Positions 41,789-51,283 are shown, counted from the first letter of the stretch. The stretch is 64,000 nt of DNA from Nocardioides daedukensis (GCF_013408415.1 NZ_JACCAA010000001.1:3162001-3226000), one strand, 5' to 3'. The notes: a model not told the origin generated them from the sequence alone. Numbers and translations are program-made.

Positions 41789-43066
41789 ATGACAAGCACT
41801 GCACCCACGCTCGCACCCCACGAAACCCGACGGGCGACCCGCGACACCGCCGGCACCTACTTGGGCGGCGTCGCGTCGGGCCTGGCGCGCCATCTCGGCC
41901 TGCCGGTGCTGTGGGTGCGGATCGGCTTCATGATCGGCGCCGCCCTGGGTGGAGCCGGGATCGCGTTCTATGCGGGCCTGTGGATGGTGCTCCCCACGGA
42001 CGAGCGGTTCAGTGACGAGGCGCCGGGGCTCGCGTCGGCGACCCGCACCGGCAAGCGGCCGCAGGAAGCGCGCAAGCTCGGCGACATCGGTCCCACCATC
42101 GCGTTGGGCGCACTCGGCATCGGGATCGTGCTGATGTTCGAGACCGCGTTCGGCAGGGGCGCCCTGTTCTGGCCGCTGGTGATCGGCATCGTCGGTGTAG
42201 CCCTGATCTGGCGCCAGGCAGATGAGGCGCAGCGCGAGCGGTGGATCGACTCCTCGGAGCGAATCAACCCACTCCGTGCGCTCTTCGGTGCCGGGGGCTG
42301 GGCGTCATACGCGCGAGTCTTCGCCGGCGGTGCGCTCATCTTCGTGGCACTCGGGACGTTCGCGCTCACCAGCGGGGGAGTCGGGGTGGCGCGCGAGATC
42401 GTGATCGCGGGGCTGCTCGGCGTGATCGGGATCGCGATCACCCTCGGCCCGTGGATCTTCCGGCTCGCCTCCGACCTGGTCGACGAGCGCGCCGAGAGGG
42501 TGCGCAGCCAGGAGCGTGCCGACGTCGCGGCGCACCTGCACGACTCCGTGCTCCAGACACTTGCCCTGATCCAGAAGAACTCCCACGACCCCGCCGTCGT
42601 CTCGCGGTTGGCCCGCTCCCAGGAGCGCGACCTGCGCGCCTGGTTGTTCACCACGCCGACCGACTCCGGTGAGTCGATCGCCGCCGCGCTGCGTGAGCTG
42701 AGCGCCGAGATCGAGGACGCCTGGGGGGTCGACGTCGAGACCGTCACCGTGGGCGACACCCCGGTCCCCGAGACCGTCGCGCCCATCGTGCACGCCACCC
42801 GCGAGGCGCTCACCAACGCAGCCAAGCACGCCGGTGCGCCGAAGATCGACGTGTACGCCGAGGTGTCACCCTCGGCGGTCGAGATCTTCGTCAAGGACCG
42901 CGGCGTGGGCTTCGACCCTGCTGCCATGCCCGAGGACCGACACGGTGTCCGTGGCAGCATCGTGGCTCGGATGGAGCGCCACGGCGGACACGCCGAGATC
43001 AGGAGCACGGCGGGAGTCGGCACCGAAGTGGTGTTGAAGATGCCGTTGCAGGAGGAGAGATCGTGA
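41789..43066 (+). CDS. PspC-domain histidine kinase (NarL/LiaS type)
   Basis: 425 residues from ATG 41789. PspC domain at about 14-70 (GTYLGGVASGLARHLGLPVLWVRIGFMIGAALGGAGIAFYAGLWMVLP), then membrane helices to about residue 230, HisKA_3 dimerisation segment with phospho-acceptor H251 in AHLHDSVLQTLALIQ, and an HATPase with EALTNAAKHAGAP (N box) and DRGVGFDP (G1). A PspC domain built into the kinase is an actinobacterial layout. Overlaps the response regulator by GTGA. GTGAC-n7-GTCAC lies just before the start (about 41770-41787) and could be an operator. Confidence 0.93.
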   Translation: MTSTAPTLAPHETRRATRDTAGTYLGGVASGLARHLGLPVLWVRIGFMIGAALGGAGIAFYAGLWMVLPTDERFSDEAPGLASATRTGKRPQEARKLGDIGPTIALGALGIGIVLMFETAFGRGALFWPLVIGIVGVALIWRQADEAQRERWIDSSERINPLRALFGAGGWASYARVFAGGALIFVALGTFALTSGGVGVAREIVIAGLLGVIGIAITLGPWIFRLASDLVDERAERVRSQERADVAAHLHDSVLQTLALIQKNSHDPAVVSRLARSQERDLRAWLFTTPTDSGESIAAALRELSAEIEDAWGVDVETVTVGDTPVPETVAPIVHATREALTNAAKHAGAPKIDVYAEVSPSAVEIFVKDRGVGFDPAAMPEDRHGVRGSIVARMERHGGHAEIRSTAGVGTEVVLKMPLQEERS

Positions 43067-43707
43067 CCCGAGTCGTCATCGTGGATGACCACGCCATGTT
43101 CCGTGCCGGGGTGCGCGCCGAGCTCCAGGGCGCGGCCGCCCCGGGCGCGCTGGACATCGTCGCGGAGGCCGAGGACGTGCCCACGGCCGTAGCCGCGATC
43201 CGGGAGCACCGGCCGGACGTGGTGCTGCTCGACGTGCACCTGCCCGGCGGCGGCGGCATCGAGGTGATGCGCCAGCTCGGTGGGGTCGACGCGCGGTTCC
43301 TGGCGCTCAGCGTCAGTGACGCCGCCGAGGACGTGATCGGCACCATCCGCGGCGGGGCGCGGGGCTATGTCACCAAGACGATCACCGGCACCGAGCTCGT
43401 CGACGCGATCAGGCGAGTGGCCGAGGGCGACGCCGTCTTCTCACCCCGACTCGCCGGCTTCGTGCTCGACGCCTTCGCCGGCTCGATCGAGGTCGCCGCG
43501 GTCGACGAGGATCTCGACCGGCTCACCGAGCGGGAGCGGGAAGTGATGCGGCTGATCGCCCGTGGCTATGCCTACAAGGAGGTCGCCAAGGAGCTCTTCA
43601 TCTCCGTCAAGACGGTGGAGACCCACATGAGCTCGGTGCTCCGAAAGCTCCAGCTCTCCTCGCGCCACGAGCTCACCCGCTGGGCGTCGGACCGCCGCCT
43701 CCTGTGA
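43063..43707 (+). CDS. NarL/LuxR-family response regulator
   Basis: 214 residues. Receiver domain with DD at 8-9, phospho-acceptor D57 in VVLLDVHLPGG, and K108 in YVTKTITG. The LuxR HTH is at about 150-205 (LTEREREVMRLIARGYAYKEVAKELFISVKTVETHMSSVLRKLQLSSRHELTRWA). It partners the PspC kinase through an overlapping GTG start. Likely targets are the divergent PspC genes; no binding site was identified. Confidence 0.95.
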   Translation: MTRVVIVDDHAMFRAGVRAELQGAAAPGALDIVAEAEDVPTAVAAIREHRPDVVLLDVHLPGGGGIEVMRQLGGVDARFLALSVSDAAEDVIGTIRGGARGYVTKTITGTELVDAIRRVAEGDAVFSPRLAGFVLDAFAGSIEVAAVDEDLDRLTEREREVMRLIARGYAYKEVAKELFISVKTVETHMSSVLRKLQLSSRHELTRWASDRRLL

Positions 43708-43844
43708 GCTGACCCCGCGCGTTTCAGTGACCGTCGCCACCGGCGAGGTGATTGACAACAGTCCCGGCGCAGGGTGCGATGGACCGGCCACGAACGGTAG
43801 TTCCACCTGCACGCTCACTGACTCGGGAAGCGAGGCCAAGCATC

Positions 43845-45260
43845 ATGGCCGATGGAAAAGCAGGCACGGTCGAGGGGCTCGACCCCCAGGACGAGAGCGA
43901 GCTGAAGCGTTCGATCACCGGGAGGCTGCTCTACTTCTACGTCCTCGGCGACGTGCTGGGGTCAGGGATCTACGTCCTGATCGGCGCAGTCGCGATCGCC
44001 GTCGGCGGAGCCTTCTGGATCGCGTTCGCAGTCGGAGTCACCGTCGCCACCATCACCGGTCTGGCCTATGCCGAGCTGGTGACGAAATATCCCCAGGCGG
44101 CCGGCGCCGCGCTCTATGTGAACAAGGCCTTCAAGAACCGGCCGCTCAGCTTCCTGATCACGGTGTGCATGCTCTCGGCGAGCTTCGCCGCGGCGGGATC
44201 GCTCTCGCTCGGGTTCGCGAAATATTTCAACGAGGTCTGGGACCTGCCCCCGGCGCTGCTGATCACCCTGCTGTTCGTGGTGGCGCTGACGGTCGTGAAC
44301 TTCATCGGCATCACCGAGTCGGTCGTCGCCAACATGGTGATGACGTTCGTCGAGCTCGGCGGTCTGCTGATCATCCTGGTGATCGGGGTGTGGACGATCG
44401 TGGAGGGCAACGCCGACTTCGGGGTGCTCACCCAGTTCGAGACCCAGGACAGCGCGATCCTCGGCGTCATCTCGGGAGTCGCGTTGGCCTTCTTCGCGAT
44501 GACCGGCTTCGAGAACGCTGCCAACGTGGCGGAGGAGACGGTCAACCCGGCCAAGGACTTCCCCCGGGCCCTGATCGGCGGCATGATCACCGCGGGCATC
44601 CTCTATGTCGCAGTCGCGATGACCGCCGCGCTGGTGCTGCCGATGACGGTGCTGCAGGACGAGGGCAAGGTCGCACTGATCGAGGTCGTGAAGTCCGGCG
44701 TACTGCCCGTCGACGTCGGGTTCCTCGGCATCATGTTCGCCATCATTGCGATGGTGGCGATCACGAACACCACCCTGGTCGCAGTGGTCACCGAGTCCCG
44801 CATCCTCTACGGGATGGCCCGCGAGGACGTCGTACCGGGTGTCTTCGCCAAGGTGCACGAGAGCCGGCGCAGCCCGTGGGTGGCGCTGATCTTCGCCGCC
44901 GTGGTCATCTCCGGCCTGCTGCTCTCGCCCGCAGACCTGGAGAAGCTGGCCAGCGTCACCGTCGTGTTCACCCTGTTCATCTATGCGCTCGTCATCGTGG
45001 CCTGCCTGAAGCTGCGCGGCCAGGACGAGACGGGGGAGACCTTCCGTGCGAACACCGCGCTCCTCGTGCTCGGAGTGCTCGGCAACGCGGTCCTTCTGGT
45101 CTACGTTGTCTATGACGACCCGTCATCGTTGATCTATTGCGCGGCCCTGTTGGGTGTCGGACTCGTGCTCTTCCTCGCAGAGATGTTCTGGGGACGACGC
45201 GACCGGTCCCGCGGAGCCGAGCGTGGCGACCCGGACCCGTCCAACACCTTGGGAGAGTGA
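43845..45260 (+). CDS. APC-superfamily amino-acid permease
   Basis: 471 residues with 12 predicted membrane helices. APC signatures: LLYFYVLGDVLGSGIYVLIGAVA in helix 1 (unwound GSGIY), FFAMTGFENAANVAEETVNPAKDFPRALIGG around helix 6-7, ESRILYGMAREDVVPGVFAKVHESRRSPW. These match the YhdG/CAT-like group; the substrate cannot be told. ATG 43845 is used (MADGKAGTVEG); an in-frame start 31 codons earlier would add a non-conserved, polar extension. The stress-protein gene begins four bases after the stop, so the two are cotranscribed. Confidence 0.92.
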   Translation: MADGKAGTVEGLDPQDESELKRSITGRLLYFYVLGDVLGSGIYVLIGAVAIAVGGAFWIAFAVGVTVATITGLAYAELVTKYPQAAGAALYVNKAFKNRPLSFLITVCMLSASFAAAGSLSLGFAKYFNEVWDLPPALLITLLFVVALTVVNFIGITESVVANMVMTFVELGGLLIILVIGVWTIVEGNADFGVLTQFETQDSAILGVISGVALAFFAMTGFENAANVAEETVNPAKDFPRALIGGMITAGILYVAVAMTAALVLPMTVLQDEGKVALIEVVKSGVLPVDVGFLGIMFAIIAMVAITNTTLVAVVTESRILYGMAREDVVPGVFAKVHESRRSPWVALIFAAVVISGLLLSPADLEKLASVTVVFTLFIYALVIVACLKLRGQDETGETFRANTALLVLGVLGNAVLLVYVVYDDPSSLIYCAALLGVGLVLFLAEMFWGRRDRSRGAERGDPDPSNTLGE

Positions 45261-45263
45261 GTC

Positions 45264-45896
45264 ATGCACGTAGTCATCGCAACCGATGGATCTCGGCAGT
45301 CCCTGACCGCAGCCAAGAAGTTCAAGTCGTTCGCAGATCCGGAGAAGGTCACCGAGATCTCGATCGTCGCGGTGATCCGGCCGCTCGCTGCGATCGCCTT
45401 CGCCAACGACCTGTCCTCCTCCAAGCAGGCGGAGAGCATGGTGGAGAGCACCTCCTCGAGGCGGGCTGCCTCGGACGCGCTCGACGCCCTGGCCGCGGTC
45501 TTCGACGGCTGGCACGGCAAGGTGCACAAGCGGATCCGCAGCGGATCACCGGCCAACGAGATCATCAAGGCCGCGAAGACCTACGGCGCGGAGCTGGTCG
45601 TGATCGCGGCCGGCAGCCGTGGCCTCAGCGACACGGTGCTGATGGGCAGCACCGCACAGCGGGTCCAGCACTACGCGCCCTGCCCGGTGCTGGTGGTGCG
45701 TCCGACCAAGAAGCCGTCGCGGATCAAGGAGGCGACCAAGAAGGCGGTGCCCAAGAAGGCGGCGCCATCGAAGTCGACCGCCAAGAAGACCACTGCGACG
45801 AAGGCTTCGGCAGCGAAGCCGGCCGCCACCAGGACCGCCACCAAGAAGGCCCCCGCCAAGAAGGCAGCGGCCTCGAAGACTGACGCTGCGAAGTGA
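45264..45896 (+). CDS. Universal stress protein with histone-H1-like Lys/Ala tail
   Basis: 210 residues. Residues 1-145 form a UspA fold: MHVVIATDGSRQSLTAAKKF, and near the end ELVVIAAGSRGLSDTVLMGSTAQRVQHYAPCPVLVVRP, with the G-x2-G-x9-G(S/T) ATP motif in modified form. Residues 148-210 are an unstructured, highly basic tail of KKA/AKK units (KKAVPKKAAPSKSTAKKT...), like the C-termini of actinobacterial HupB and eukaryotic histone H1. It could tether the protein to DNA or polyphosphate. GGGAGAG Shine-Dalgarno. Cotranscribed with the permease. Confidence 0.9.
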   Translation: MHVVIATDGSRQSLTAAKKFKSFADPEKVTEISIVAVIRPLAAIAFANDLSSSKQAESMVESTSSRRAASDALDALAAVFDGWHGKVHKRIRSGSPANEIIKAAKTYGAELVVIAAGSRGLSDTVLMGSTAQRVQHYAPCPVLVVRPTKKPSRIKEATKKAVPKKAAPSKSTAKKTTATKASAAKPAATRTATKKAPAKKAAASKTDAAK

Positions 45897-45914
45897 CGGG
45901 GTGGTGAGCGGGTT

Positions 45915-45936
45915 CTACGACACAACGTCGTAGGAT
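45915..45936 (+). promoter_or_regulatory. Palindrome over a leaderless promoter
   Basis: CTACGAC-acaac-GTCGTAG (45915-45933). TAGGAT (45931-45936) fits TANNNT and ends six bases before ATG 45943. The palindrome could be an operator on this promoter or the terminator of the gene upstream. Confidence 0.45.
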
Positions 45937-45942
45937 CCGGTC

Positions 45943-46299
45943 ATGGACACCCTCCGCCTCGTTCTTCTCTTCCTCCACCTCCTCGGCTTCGCCGCCCTGT
46001 TCGGTGGGCTGCTCGCCCAGCTGGGCGTGGTCGACAAGGTCGTCAACTCGGCGATGCGTGATGGAGCCGGTACGGCGTTCCTCGCCGGCCTCGCGCTGGT
46101 CGGCGTGCTCGAGGCGGGCGACGGCGACGTGAACCACGCCAAGATCGGCGCCAAGCTGCTCGTCGGCCTGGTGATCCTTGGTCTGGTGATGGCCAACCTC
46201 CGCAAGCCGAAGATCTCCAACGGTCTCTACTACGGCCTGATCGCACTCGCCGTCCTCAACGTCGGCCTTGCGGTCTTCTGGTCGTCGGCCCACGTCTGA
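45943..46299 (+). CDS. Small four-helix membrane protein
   Basis: 118 residues with four hydrophobic helices (RLVLLFLHLLGFAALFGGLLAQLG; AFLAGLALVGVLEAG; AKLLVGLVILGLVMANL; GLIALAVLNVGLAVFW). An early histidine in LLFLHLLGFA resembles CopD/SirB/DUF2269-like proteins, but the match is too weak for a name. Probably expressed from its own leaderless promoter. Confidence 0.75.
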   Translation: MDTLRLVLLFLHLLGFAALFGGLLAQLGVVDKVVNSAMRDGAGTAFLAGLALVGVLEAGDGDVNHAKIGAKLLVGLVILGLVMANLRKPKISNGLYYGLIALAVLNVGLAVFWSSAHV

Positions 46300-46397
46300 G
46301 CCGTCTCCCTGGTAGCCCTTGGCGGTGCCGGTTCTGCTGCTGCTCGGACCCCGCTGGGTGAGGGCTGTCCCCGGCGCGACGTAGGGTTGCGCACAGC

Positions 46398-48851
46398 ATG
46401 AGCACCTCATTTCCGATCCCCGGCCTCGAGTCCGTCGAGCCACGGCGGACCCCCACCAGTGAAGCCCTCCTGGAGGGTCTCAACGAACCGCAGCGTGCTG
46501 CTGTCGTGCACGCCGGGCGCCCCTTGCTCGTGGTCGCGGGCGCCGGGTCCGGCAAGACCCGGGTGCTGACCCGGCGGATCGCCTGGCTGATCAAGGAACG
46601 CAAGGCGCACCCCGGCTCCATCCTGGCGATCACCTTCACCAACAAGGCCGCCGCCGAGATGAAGGAGCGGGTCGAGGACCTGGTCGGCAAGCGCGCGCGG
46701 ATCATGTGGGTCTCCACCTTCCACTCCGCCTGCGTGCGGATCCTCCGCAAGGAGATCACCGCCTTCAACGCCGAGGGCGCGAGCTTCAAGTCCAGCTTCT
46801 CGATCTATGACGCGGCCGACTCCAAGCGGCTGATGACCCTGGTCTGCCAGGACCTCGACCTGGACCCGAAGAAATATCAGCCCCGCGCAGTCCTCAACTG
46901 GGTCTCCAACCAGAAGAACGAGCTCAAGGACCCCGACGACGCGGCCAAGGCGGTGTCCGAGTCACAGGGCGGCAACAGCTTCGAGCAGAAGTACGCCGCC
47001 GCCTACGCGCTCTACCAGCGCCGCCTGCGGGCCGCGAACGCCCTCGACTTCGACGACATCATCATGATGACGGTCCAGCTCTTCGCGACGTTCCCGGACA
47101 TCCGCGAGGTCTACCGCCGACGCTTCCGGCACGTGCTCGTCGACGAATACCAGGACACCAACCACGCGCAGTACGCGCTGATCCACCAGCTCTGCGCCCA
47201 CTCGATGGAGGTGGACCCCGCCGACGATCCCGCTGCCACCAGCAGCGGGGAGCGGGTCGAGCCGGCCGAGCTGATGGTGGTCGGCGACGCCGACCAGTCG
47301 ATCTATGCCTTCCGTGGCGCCAACATCCGCAACATCCTCGACTTCGAGCAGGACTTCCCGGACGCGACCTCGATCCTCCTCGAGCAGAACTACCGCTCCA
47401 CCCAGACCATCCTCAACGCAGCCAACGCGGTGATCGGCAACAACCAGGGACGCAAGGCGAAGCGGCTGTGGAGTGACTCCGGTGAGGGCGCGAGCATCGT
47501 CGGCTATGTCGCCGACGACGAGCGGGACGAGGCGCGGTTCGTCTCGGAGGAGATCGACAAGCTCACCGACGAGGGCGACGTACGGCCCGGTGATGTGGCG
47601 GTCTTCTATCGGACCAACGCCCAGTCGCGGGTCTTCGAGGAGGTGTTCATCCGCACCGGCCAGCCCTACAAGGTGGTCGGAGGCGTGCGCTTCTATGAGC
47701 GTCGTGAGGTGCGCGACGCGCTGGCCTACCTGCGGCTGCTGGCCAACCCGGCGGACGAGATCTCACTGCGCCGGGTCCTCAACACCCCCAAGCGGGGCAT
47801 CGGTGACCGGGCCGAGGCGATGGTCTCCGCCTTCGCCGAGCGCGAGGGGATCATCTTCTTCGAGGCGCTGCGCAGGGCTTCGGAGGCCACCGGCATCGCG
47901 ACGCGCTCCCTCAACGCGATCAACGGCTTCGTGGCGATGATCGAGGAGCTCCAGTCGATGGTCGACGCCGGCGAGCGTCCCGACGTCGTGCTGGAGTCGG
48001 TGCTGGCGCGCTCGGGCTACCTCACCTCCCTGGAGGAGTCGGAGGACCCGCAGGACGAGACCCGCGTGGAGAACCTCGCCGAGCTGGTCGCCGTCGCTCG
48101 TGAGTTCTCCGACGATCCCGTCGCCGGCCCCTCGGCGGACCCTGCCGACGTCGAGGCCGGGACCGTGACCCCCAATCTCTCCGACTTCCTCGAGCGGGTC
48201 GCCCTGGTGGCCGACGCCGACCAGATCCCCGACGAGCCGGACGCGCAGGAGCAGGGAGTCGTCACGTTGATGACCCTGCACACCGCGAAGGGCCTCGAGT
48301 TCCCGGTCGTATTCCTGACCGGGATGGAGGACGGGGTCTTTCCGCACATGCGTTCCTTGGGGGACCGGCCCGAGCTCGAGGAGGAGCGTCGCCTGGCCTA
48401 TGTCGGCGTGACCCGCGCCCGCGAGCGGCTCTTCCTCTCCCGCGCGGTGATGCGCTCGGCCTGGGGCGCTCCCTCGCACAACCCCGCGTCCCGCTTCCTC
48501 GACGAGATCCCGCCGACCCTGGTCGACTGGCGCCGTACAGCCGGCGCGCAGACCTCGTGGGGTCGCACCGACCACGCGAGCAGGTCCGGCATCGACTTCG
48601 GTGCGCCGACGGCAGCCGGACGCCGCAACTTCGGCAGCCAGGCCGCGCGCCTCGACGCCGCCAAGAAGGCGAAACCGGCGCGGGTGATCCCCAGCCTCGA
48701 CCCGGGCGACCGGGTCACCCACGACACCTTCGGACTGGGCACCGTGGTCTCGGTCGAGGGAGCCGGTGACAAGTCGGTCGCCTCGATCGACTTCGGCTCC
48801 GACGGGGTCAAGCGCCTGTTGCTGCGCTATGCGCCCGTGGAGAGGCTCTAG
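46398..48851 (+). CDS. pcrA: UvrD/PcrA-type ATP-dependent DNA helicase
   Basis: 817 residues, superfamily 1A. Motif Q/I: LNEPQRAAVVHAGRPLLVVAGAGSGKTRVLTRRIAWL (Walker A at about 45-52). Ia: AITFTNKAAAEMKERV. II: VDEYQDTN. III: VGDADQSIYAFRGA. IV: LEQNYRST. V: LMTLHTAKGLEFPVVFLTGMEDGVFPH. VI: YVGVTRARERLFLS. The C-terminus binds RNA polymerase in PcrA (DPGDRVTHDTFGLGTVVSVEGAG, a Tudor-like fold). It unwinds 3'-5' in nucleotide excision and mismatch processing and clears stalled replication. A TAGGGT hexamer ten bases upstream suggests a near-leaderless promoter. The pcrA - M23 peptidase - sucCD order is conserved with Mycobacterium. Confidence 0.96.
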   Translation: MSTSFPIPGLESVEPRRTPTSEALLEGLNEPQRAAVVHAGRPLLVVAGAGSGKTRVLTRRIAWLIKERKAHPGSILAITFTNKAAAEMKERVEDLVGKRARIMWVSTFHSACVRILRKEITAFNAEGASFKSSFSIYDAADSKRLMTLVCQDLDLDPKKYQPRAVLNWVSNQKNELKDPDDAAKAVSESQGGNSFEQKYAAAYALYQRRLRAANALDFDDIIMMTVQLFATFPDIREVYRRRFRHVLVDEYQDTNHAQYALIHQLCAHSMEVDPADDPAATSSGERVEPAELMVVGDADQSIYAFRGANIRNILDFEQDFPDATSILLEQNYRSTQTILNAANAVIGNNQGRKAKRLWSDSGEGASIVGYVADDERDEARFVSEEIDKLTDEGDVRPGDVAVFYRTNAQSRVFEEVFIRTGQPYKVVGGVRFYERREVRDALAYLRLLANPADEISLRRVLNTPKRGIGDRAEAMVSAFAEREGIIFFEALRRASEATGIATRSLNAINGFVAMIEELQSMVDAGERPDVVLESVLARSGYLTSLEESEDPQDETRVENLAELVAVAREFSDDPVAGPSADPADVEAGTVTPNLSDFLERVALVADADQIPDEPDAQEQGVVTLMTLHTAKGLEFPVVFLTGMEDGVFPHMRSLGDRPELEEERRLAYVGVTRARERLFLSRAVMRSAWGAPSHNPASRFLDEIPPTLVDWRRTAGAQTSWGRTDHASRSGIDFGAPTAAGRRNFGSQAARLDAAKKAKPARVIPSLDPGDRVTHDTFGLGTVVSVEGAGDKSVASIDFGSDGVKRLLLRYAPVERL

Positions 48852-48952
48852 GCGACGGGCCGTTCAGCCACTGAGGGCTGGACGCTGTCGGGTCACTGCT
48901 GACCGAGCGCCCTCGGGGTCACTGAGGGCGGATCCGCAGACGGCGGACTCCG

Positions 48953-49828
48953 TCAGGGAGTGACGCCGTGGGCGATGAGCGCCTGGTAGGGGTCGACCGG
49001 GTCGCCGGCGCCGGGACGCACCTCGAGGTGCATGTGCGGGCCGGTGCTGTTCCCGGTGCTGCCGACGGTGCCGATGACCTCGCCGGGACGGACCTTGTCA
49101 CCGACGGAGACCGAGTAGGACGACAGGTGGCAGTACCACAGCTCCTCGCCCTCCTCGGTGGTGATGATGATCTGGTTGCCGTAGGCGCCGGCATATTCGG
49201 CCGAGGTCACGGTGCCACCGGTGACCGACATGACCGGCGTGCCGTTCGGGGCGGCGAAGTCGAGGCCGGTGTGGCTGCGCGCCCACAGGCCGCTGGACTG
49301 TCCGAAGCGGGCGGTCAGGCGGTAGCCGGCCAGCGGAAGGGTCCAGCCCTTGGTCTCCAGCACGGCGGCGTGCTTCTCGGCGGACTTCGCGAGCTTGATC
49401 AGCTCTGCGTTGCGCTCCTTGGCGACGGCCTCGGCCGCTTCCTGGAGCCGCTCCGTCGAGGCGTCCTGCAGGGCGTCGCGGCGCGAGTCACGCGAGACGG
49501 CCTGCTTGCGCTGGACCTTGGCGGAAGTGGAGGCGACGACGCTCTCGCCGCTCAGGGCGTTGGCAGCGCTGGTCAGCTGCAGGTTGGGGGAGACAGCGGT
49601 GGCGACACCGTTGTGGCTCAGCGTGACGGCGCCGGTTGCCGACATGGTCAGCGCGGCGAGGCCGAGCAGGACGGGTGCGGAGGGGAGTCCGCGGAAGAGG
49701 GGCCCACGCGAACCGGCGTGCTTGACCGCCCTGCGCTTGCCTGCAGAGGAGGAGTCGGGGGTGGTTCCGACCGGAGTTCCCGGGGTCGCGGACTTCGCTC
49801 CACGACGGGGAGCTCGGTGGTTACCCAT
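48953..49828 (-). CDS. M23-family metallopeptidase (LytM domain), secreted
   Basis: 291 residues. A basic 45-residue cytoplasmic start precedes a membrane segment (PSAPVLLGLAALTMSATGAVTLS, about 50-73). A coiled-coil follows (about 100-160, LQDASTERLQEAAEAVAKERNAELIKLAK), then the LytM domain (about 165-285) with zinc ligands H and D in RSHTGLDFAAPNG and HMH in GPHMHLEVRPG, plus WYCHLSSYSVSVGDKV. All four zinc/catalytic positions are present, so it is probably an active peptidoglycan hydrolase. It corresponds by position to Rv0950c of M. tuberculosis. It converges on pcrA. Confidence 0.92.
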   Translation of the reverse strand: MGNHRAPRRGAKSATPGTPVGTTPDSSSAGKRRAVKHAGSRGPLFRGLPSAPVLLGLAALTMSATGAVTLSHNGVATAVSPNLQLTSAANALSGESVVASTSAKVQRKQAVSRDSRRDALQDASTERLQEAAEAVAKERNAELIKLAKSAEKHAAVLETKGWTLPLAGYRLTARFGQSSGLWARSHTGLDFAAPNGTPVMSVTGGTVTSAEYAGAYGNQIIITTEEGEELWYCHLSSYSVSVGDKVRPGEVIGTVGSTGNSTGPHMHLEVRPGAGDPVDPYQALIAHGVTP

Positions 49829-49912
49829 ACAGAAATCCTGAACCTCGGGGACAAACAGCCTCAGACAATAGTCGATGCGACCCGTGTGCGGTCAAACTCC
49901 GACCCGGTCCAT

Positions 49913-49921
49913 TGTGGACAA
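49913..49921 (-). other. Single DnaA-box-like sequence
   Basis: TTGTCCACA on the minus strand, identical to the actinobacterial DnaA box, in the 263-bp spacer between the peptidase and sucC. Only one copy is present, so this is not an origin; it may be chance or a DnaA-titration/regulatory site. Confidence 0.25.
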
Positions 49922-50091
49922 CTGTGTGGCATCGCGCAGCGTTATCGCTGAATCTTCTCGATCGGTGCGGGTCAGTTCACATTCCGTTCACACGTCCAGA
50001 TCAGGACCCGCGGTAGTGACCCTGCGCCATACAGGTCTAGTGTGCCCAATGGAATCCCCGGACTGTAACGAACAGAAAAAGGACTGGGTGG

Positions 50092-51261
50092 ATGTCAGAC
50101 CTGATGGAGTACCAGGCGAAGGAACTCTTCGCCAAGCACGGCGTGGCCACGACCCTTGGTGTTGTGGTCCAGACCGCCGAAGAAGCCAGGACCGCTGCTG
50201 AGCAGCTGGGTGGCGTGACCGTCGTCAAGGCCCAGGTGAAGGCCGGAGGGCGCGGCAAGGCCGGCGGAGTGAAGCTGGCCAAGACCGCGGACGAGGCGTT
50301 CGAACACGCCTCGAACATCCTCGGCATGGAGATCAAGGGCCTCACCGTCAACCGCGTGCTGGTCACGCCGGCGACCCCGCCGGTGGAGGAGTACTACTTC
50401 TCCTTCCTGCTCGACCGCTCCAACCGCTCGCACCTGTGCATCGCATCGGTCGAGGGTGGCGTGGAGATCGAGGAGGTCGCCAAGACCAACCCCGACGCCG
50501 TCAAGAAGATCCCCGTGGACGCGCTCGAGGGCGTGACCCCGGAGAAGGCCGCCGCGATCGTCGACGAGGCTAAGTTCCCCGCCGAGCTGCGTGACCAGGC
50601 CATCAAGATGGTCCAGGACCTGTGGAAGGTGTACGTCGAAGAGGACGCCACCCTGGTCGAGGTCAACCCGCTGGCTCGCCTCGAGGGCGACAAGCTGGAG
50701 GCCCTCGACGGCAAGGTGTCGCTCGACGACAACGCCTCCGAGGTGCGTCACCCCGACCACGAGCAGTTCGAGATCCGCGAGGAGGCCGACCCGCTCGAGG
50801 CGAAGGCCAAGGGTCTCGGCCTCAACTACGTCAAGCTCGACGGCCAGGTCGGCATCATCGGCAACGGCGCGGGCCTCGTGATGAGCACCCTCGACGTGGT
50901 CGCCTACGCCGGTGAGGGACATGGCGGCGTCAAGCCCGCCAACTTCCTCGACATTGGTGGCGGCGCCAACGCCCAGGTGATGGCGAACGGTCTCGACGTG
51001 ATCCTCAACGACGAGCAGGTCAAGAGCGTCTTCGTGAACGTCTTCGGCGGCATCACCGCCTGTGACGAGGTCGCCAACGGCATCAAGGGTGCTCTCGAGC
51101 TCCTCGGTGATAAGGCCACCAAGCCGCTCGTGGTTCGTCTCGACGGCAACAACGTCGAGAAGGGTCGCGCGATCCTGGACGAGCTGGCTCACCCGCTCGT
51201 GACCCTGGTCGACACCATGGACGGCGCGGCCGACAAGGCCGCCGAGCTGGCGAACGCCTGA
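50092..51261 (+). CDS. sucC: Succinate-CoA ligase (ADP/GDP-forming), beta subunit
   Basis: 389 residues. ATP-grasp domain from [21 protein letters not shown], with [20 protein letters not shown] (nucleotide loop), [58 protein letters not shown] (Mg2+ site), and the C-terminal CoA-ligase domain [36 protein letters not shown]. It makes succinate plus ATP/GTP from succinyl-CoA in the TCA cycle as an alpha-beta complex with SucD, which follows after 22 bp. Length and motifs are complete. Confidence 0.97.
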   Translation: MSDLMEYQAKELFAKHGVATTLGVVVQTAEEARTAAEQLGGVTVVKAQVKAGGRGKAGGVKLAKTADEAFEHASNILGMEIKGLTVNRVLVTPATPPVEEYYFSFLLDRSNRSHLCIASVEGGVEIEEVAKTNPDAVKKIPVDALEGVTPEKAAAIVDEAKFPAELRDQAIKMVQDLWKVYVEEDATLVEVNPLARLEGDKLEALDGKVSLDDNASEVRHPDHEQFEIREEADPLEAKAKGLGLNYVKLDGQVGIIGNGAGLVMSTLDVVAYAGEGHGGVKPANFLDIGGGANAQVMANGLDVILNDEQVKSVFVNVFGGITACDEVANGIKGALELLGDKATKPLVVRLDGNNVEKGRAILDELAHPLVTLVDTMDGAADKAAELANA

Positions 51262-51283
51262 GAAACTGGAGAACGCAGAAGCT

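Noticed and set aside
48852..48952. A strong terminator between pcrA and the M23 peptidase gene
   Set aside because: Only a weak seven-base stem (CGCCCTC/GAGGGCG, 48908-48930) with a nine-base loop is present, too weak to list as a feature.
49913..49921. Replication origin at the DnaA box
   Set aside because: A single box, no cluster, and none of the expected dnaA/dnaN/gyrB neighbours.
49829..50091. A c-di-AMP (ydaO) riboswitch before the M23 peptidase gene
   Set aside because: Such riboswitches often precede cell-wall hydrolase genes in actinobacteria, but the conserved blocks could not be found in this 263-bp spacer on the minus strand.
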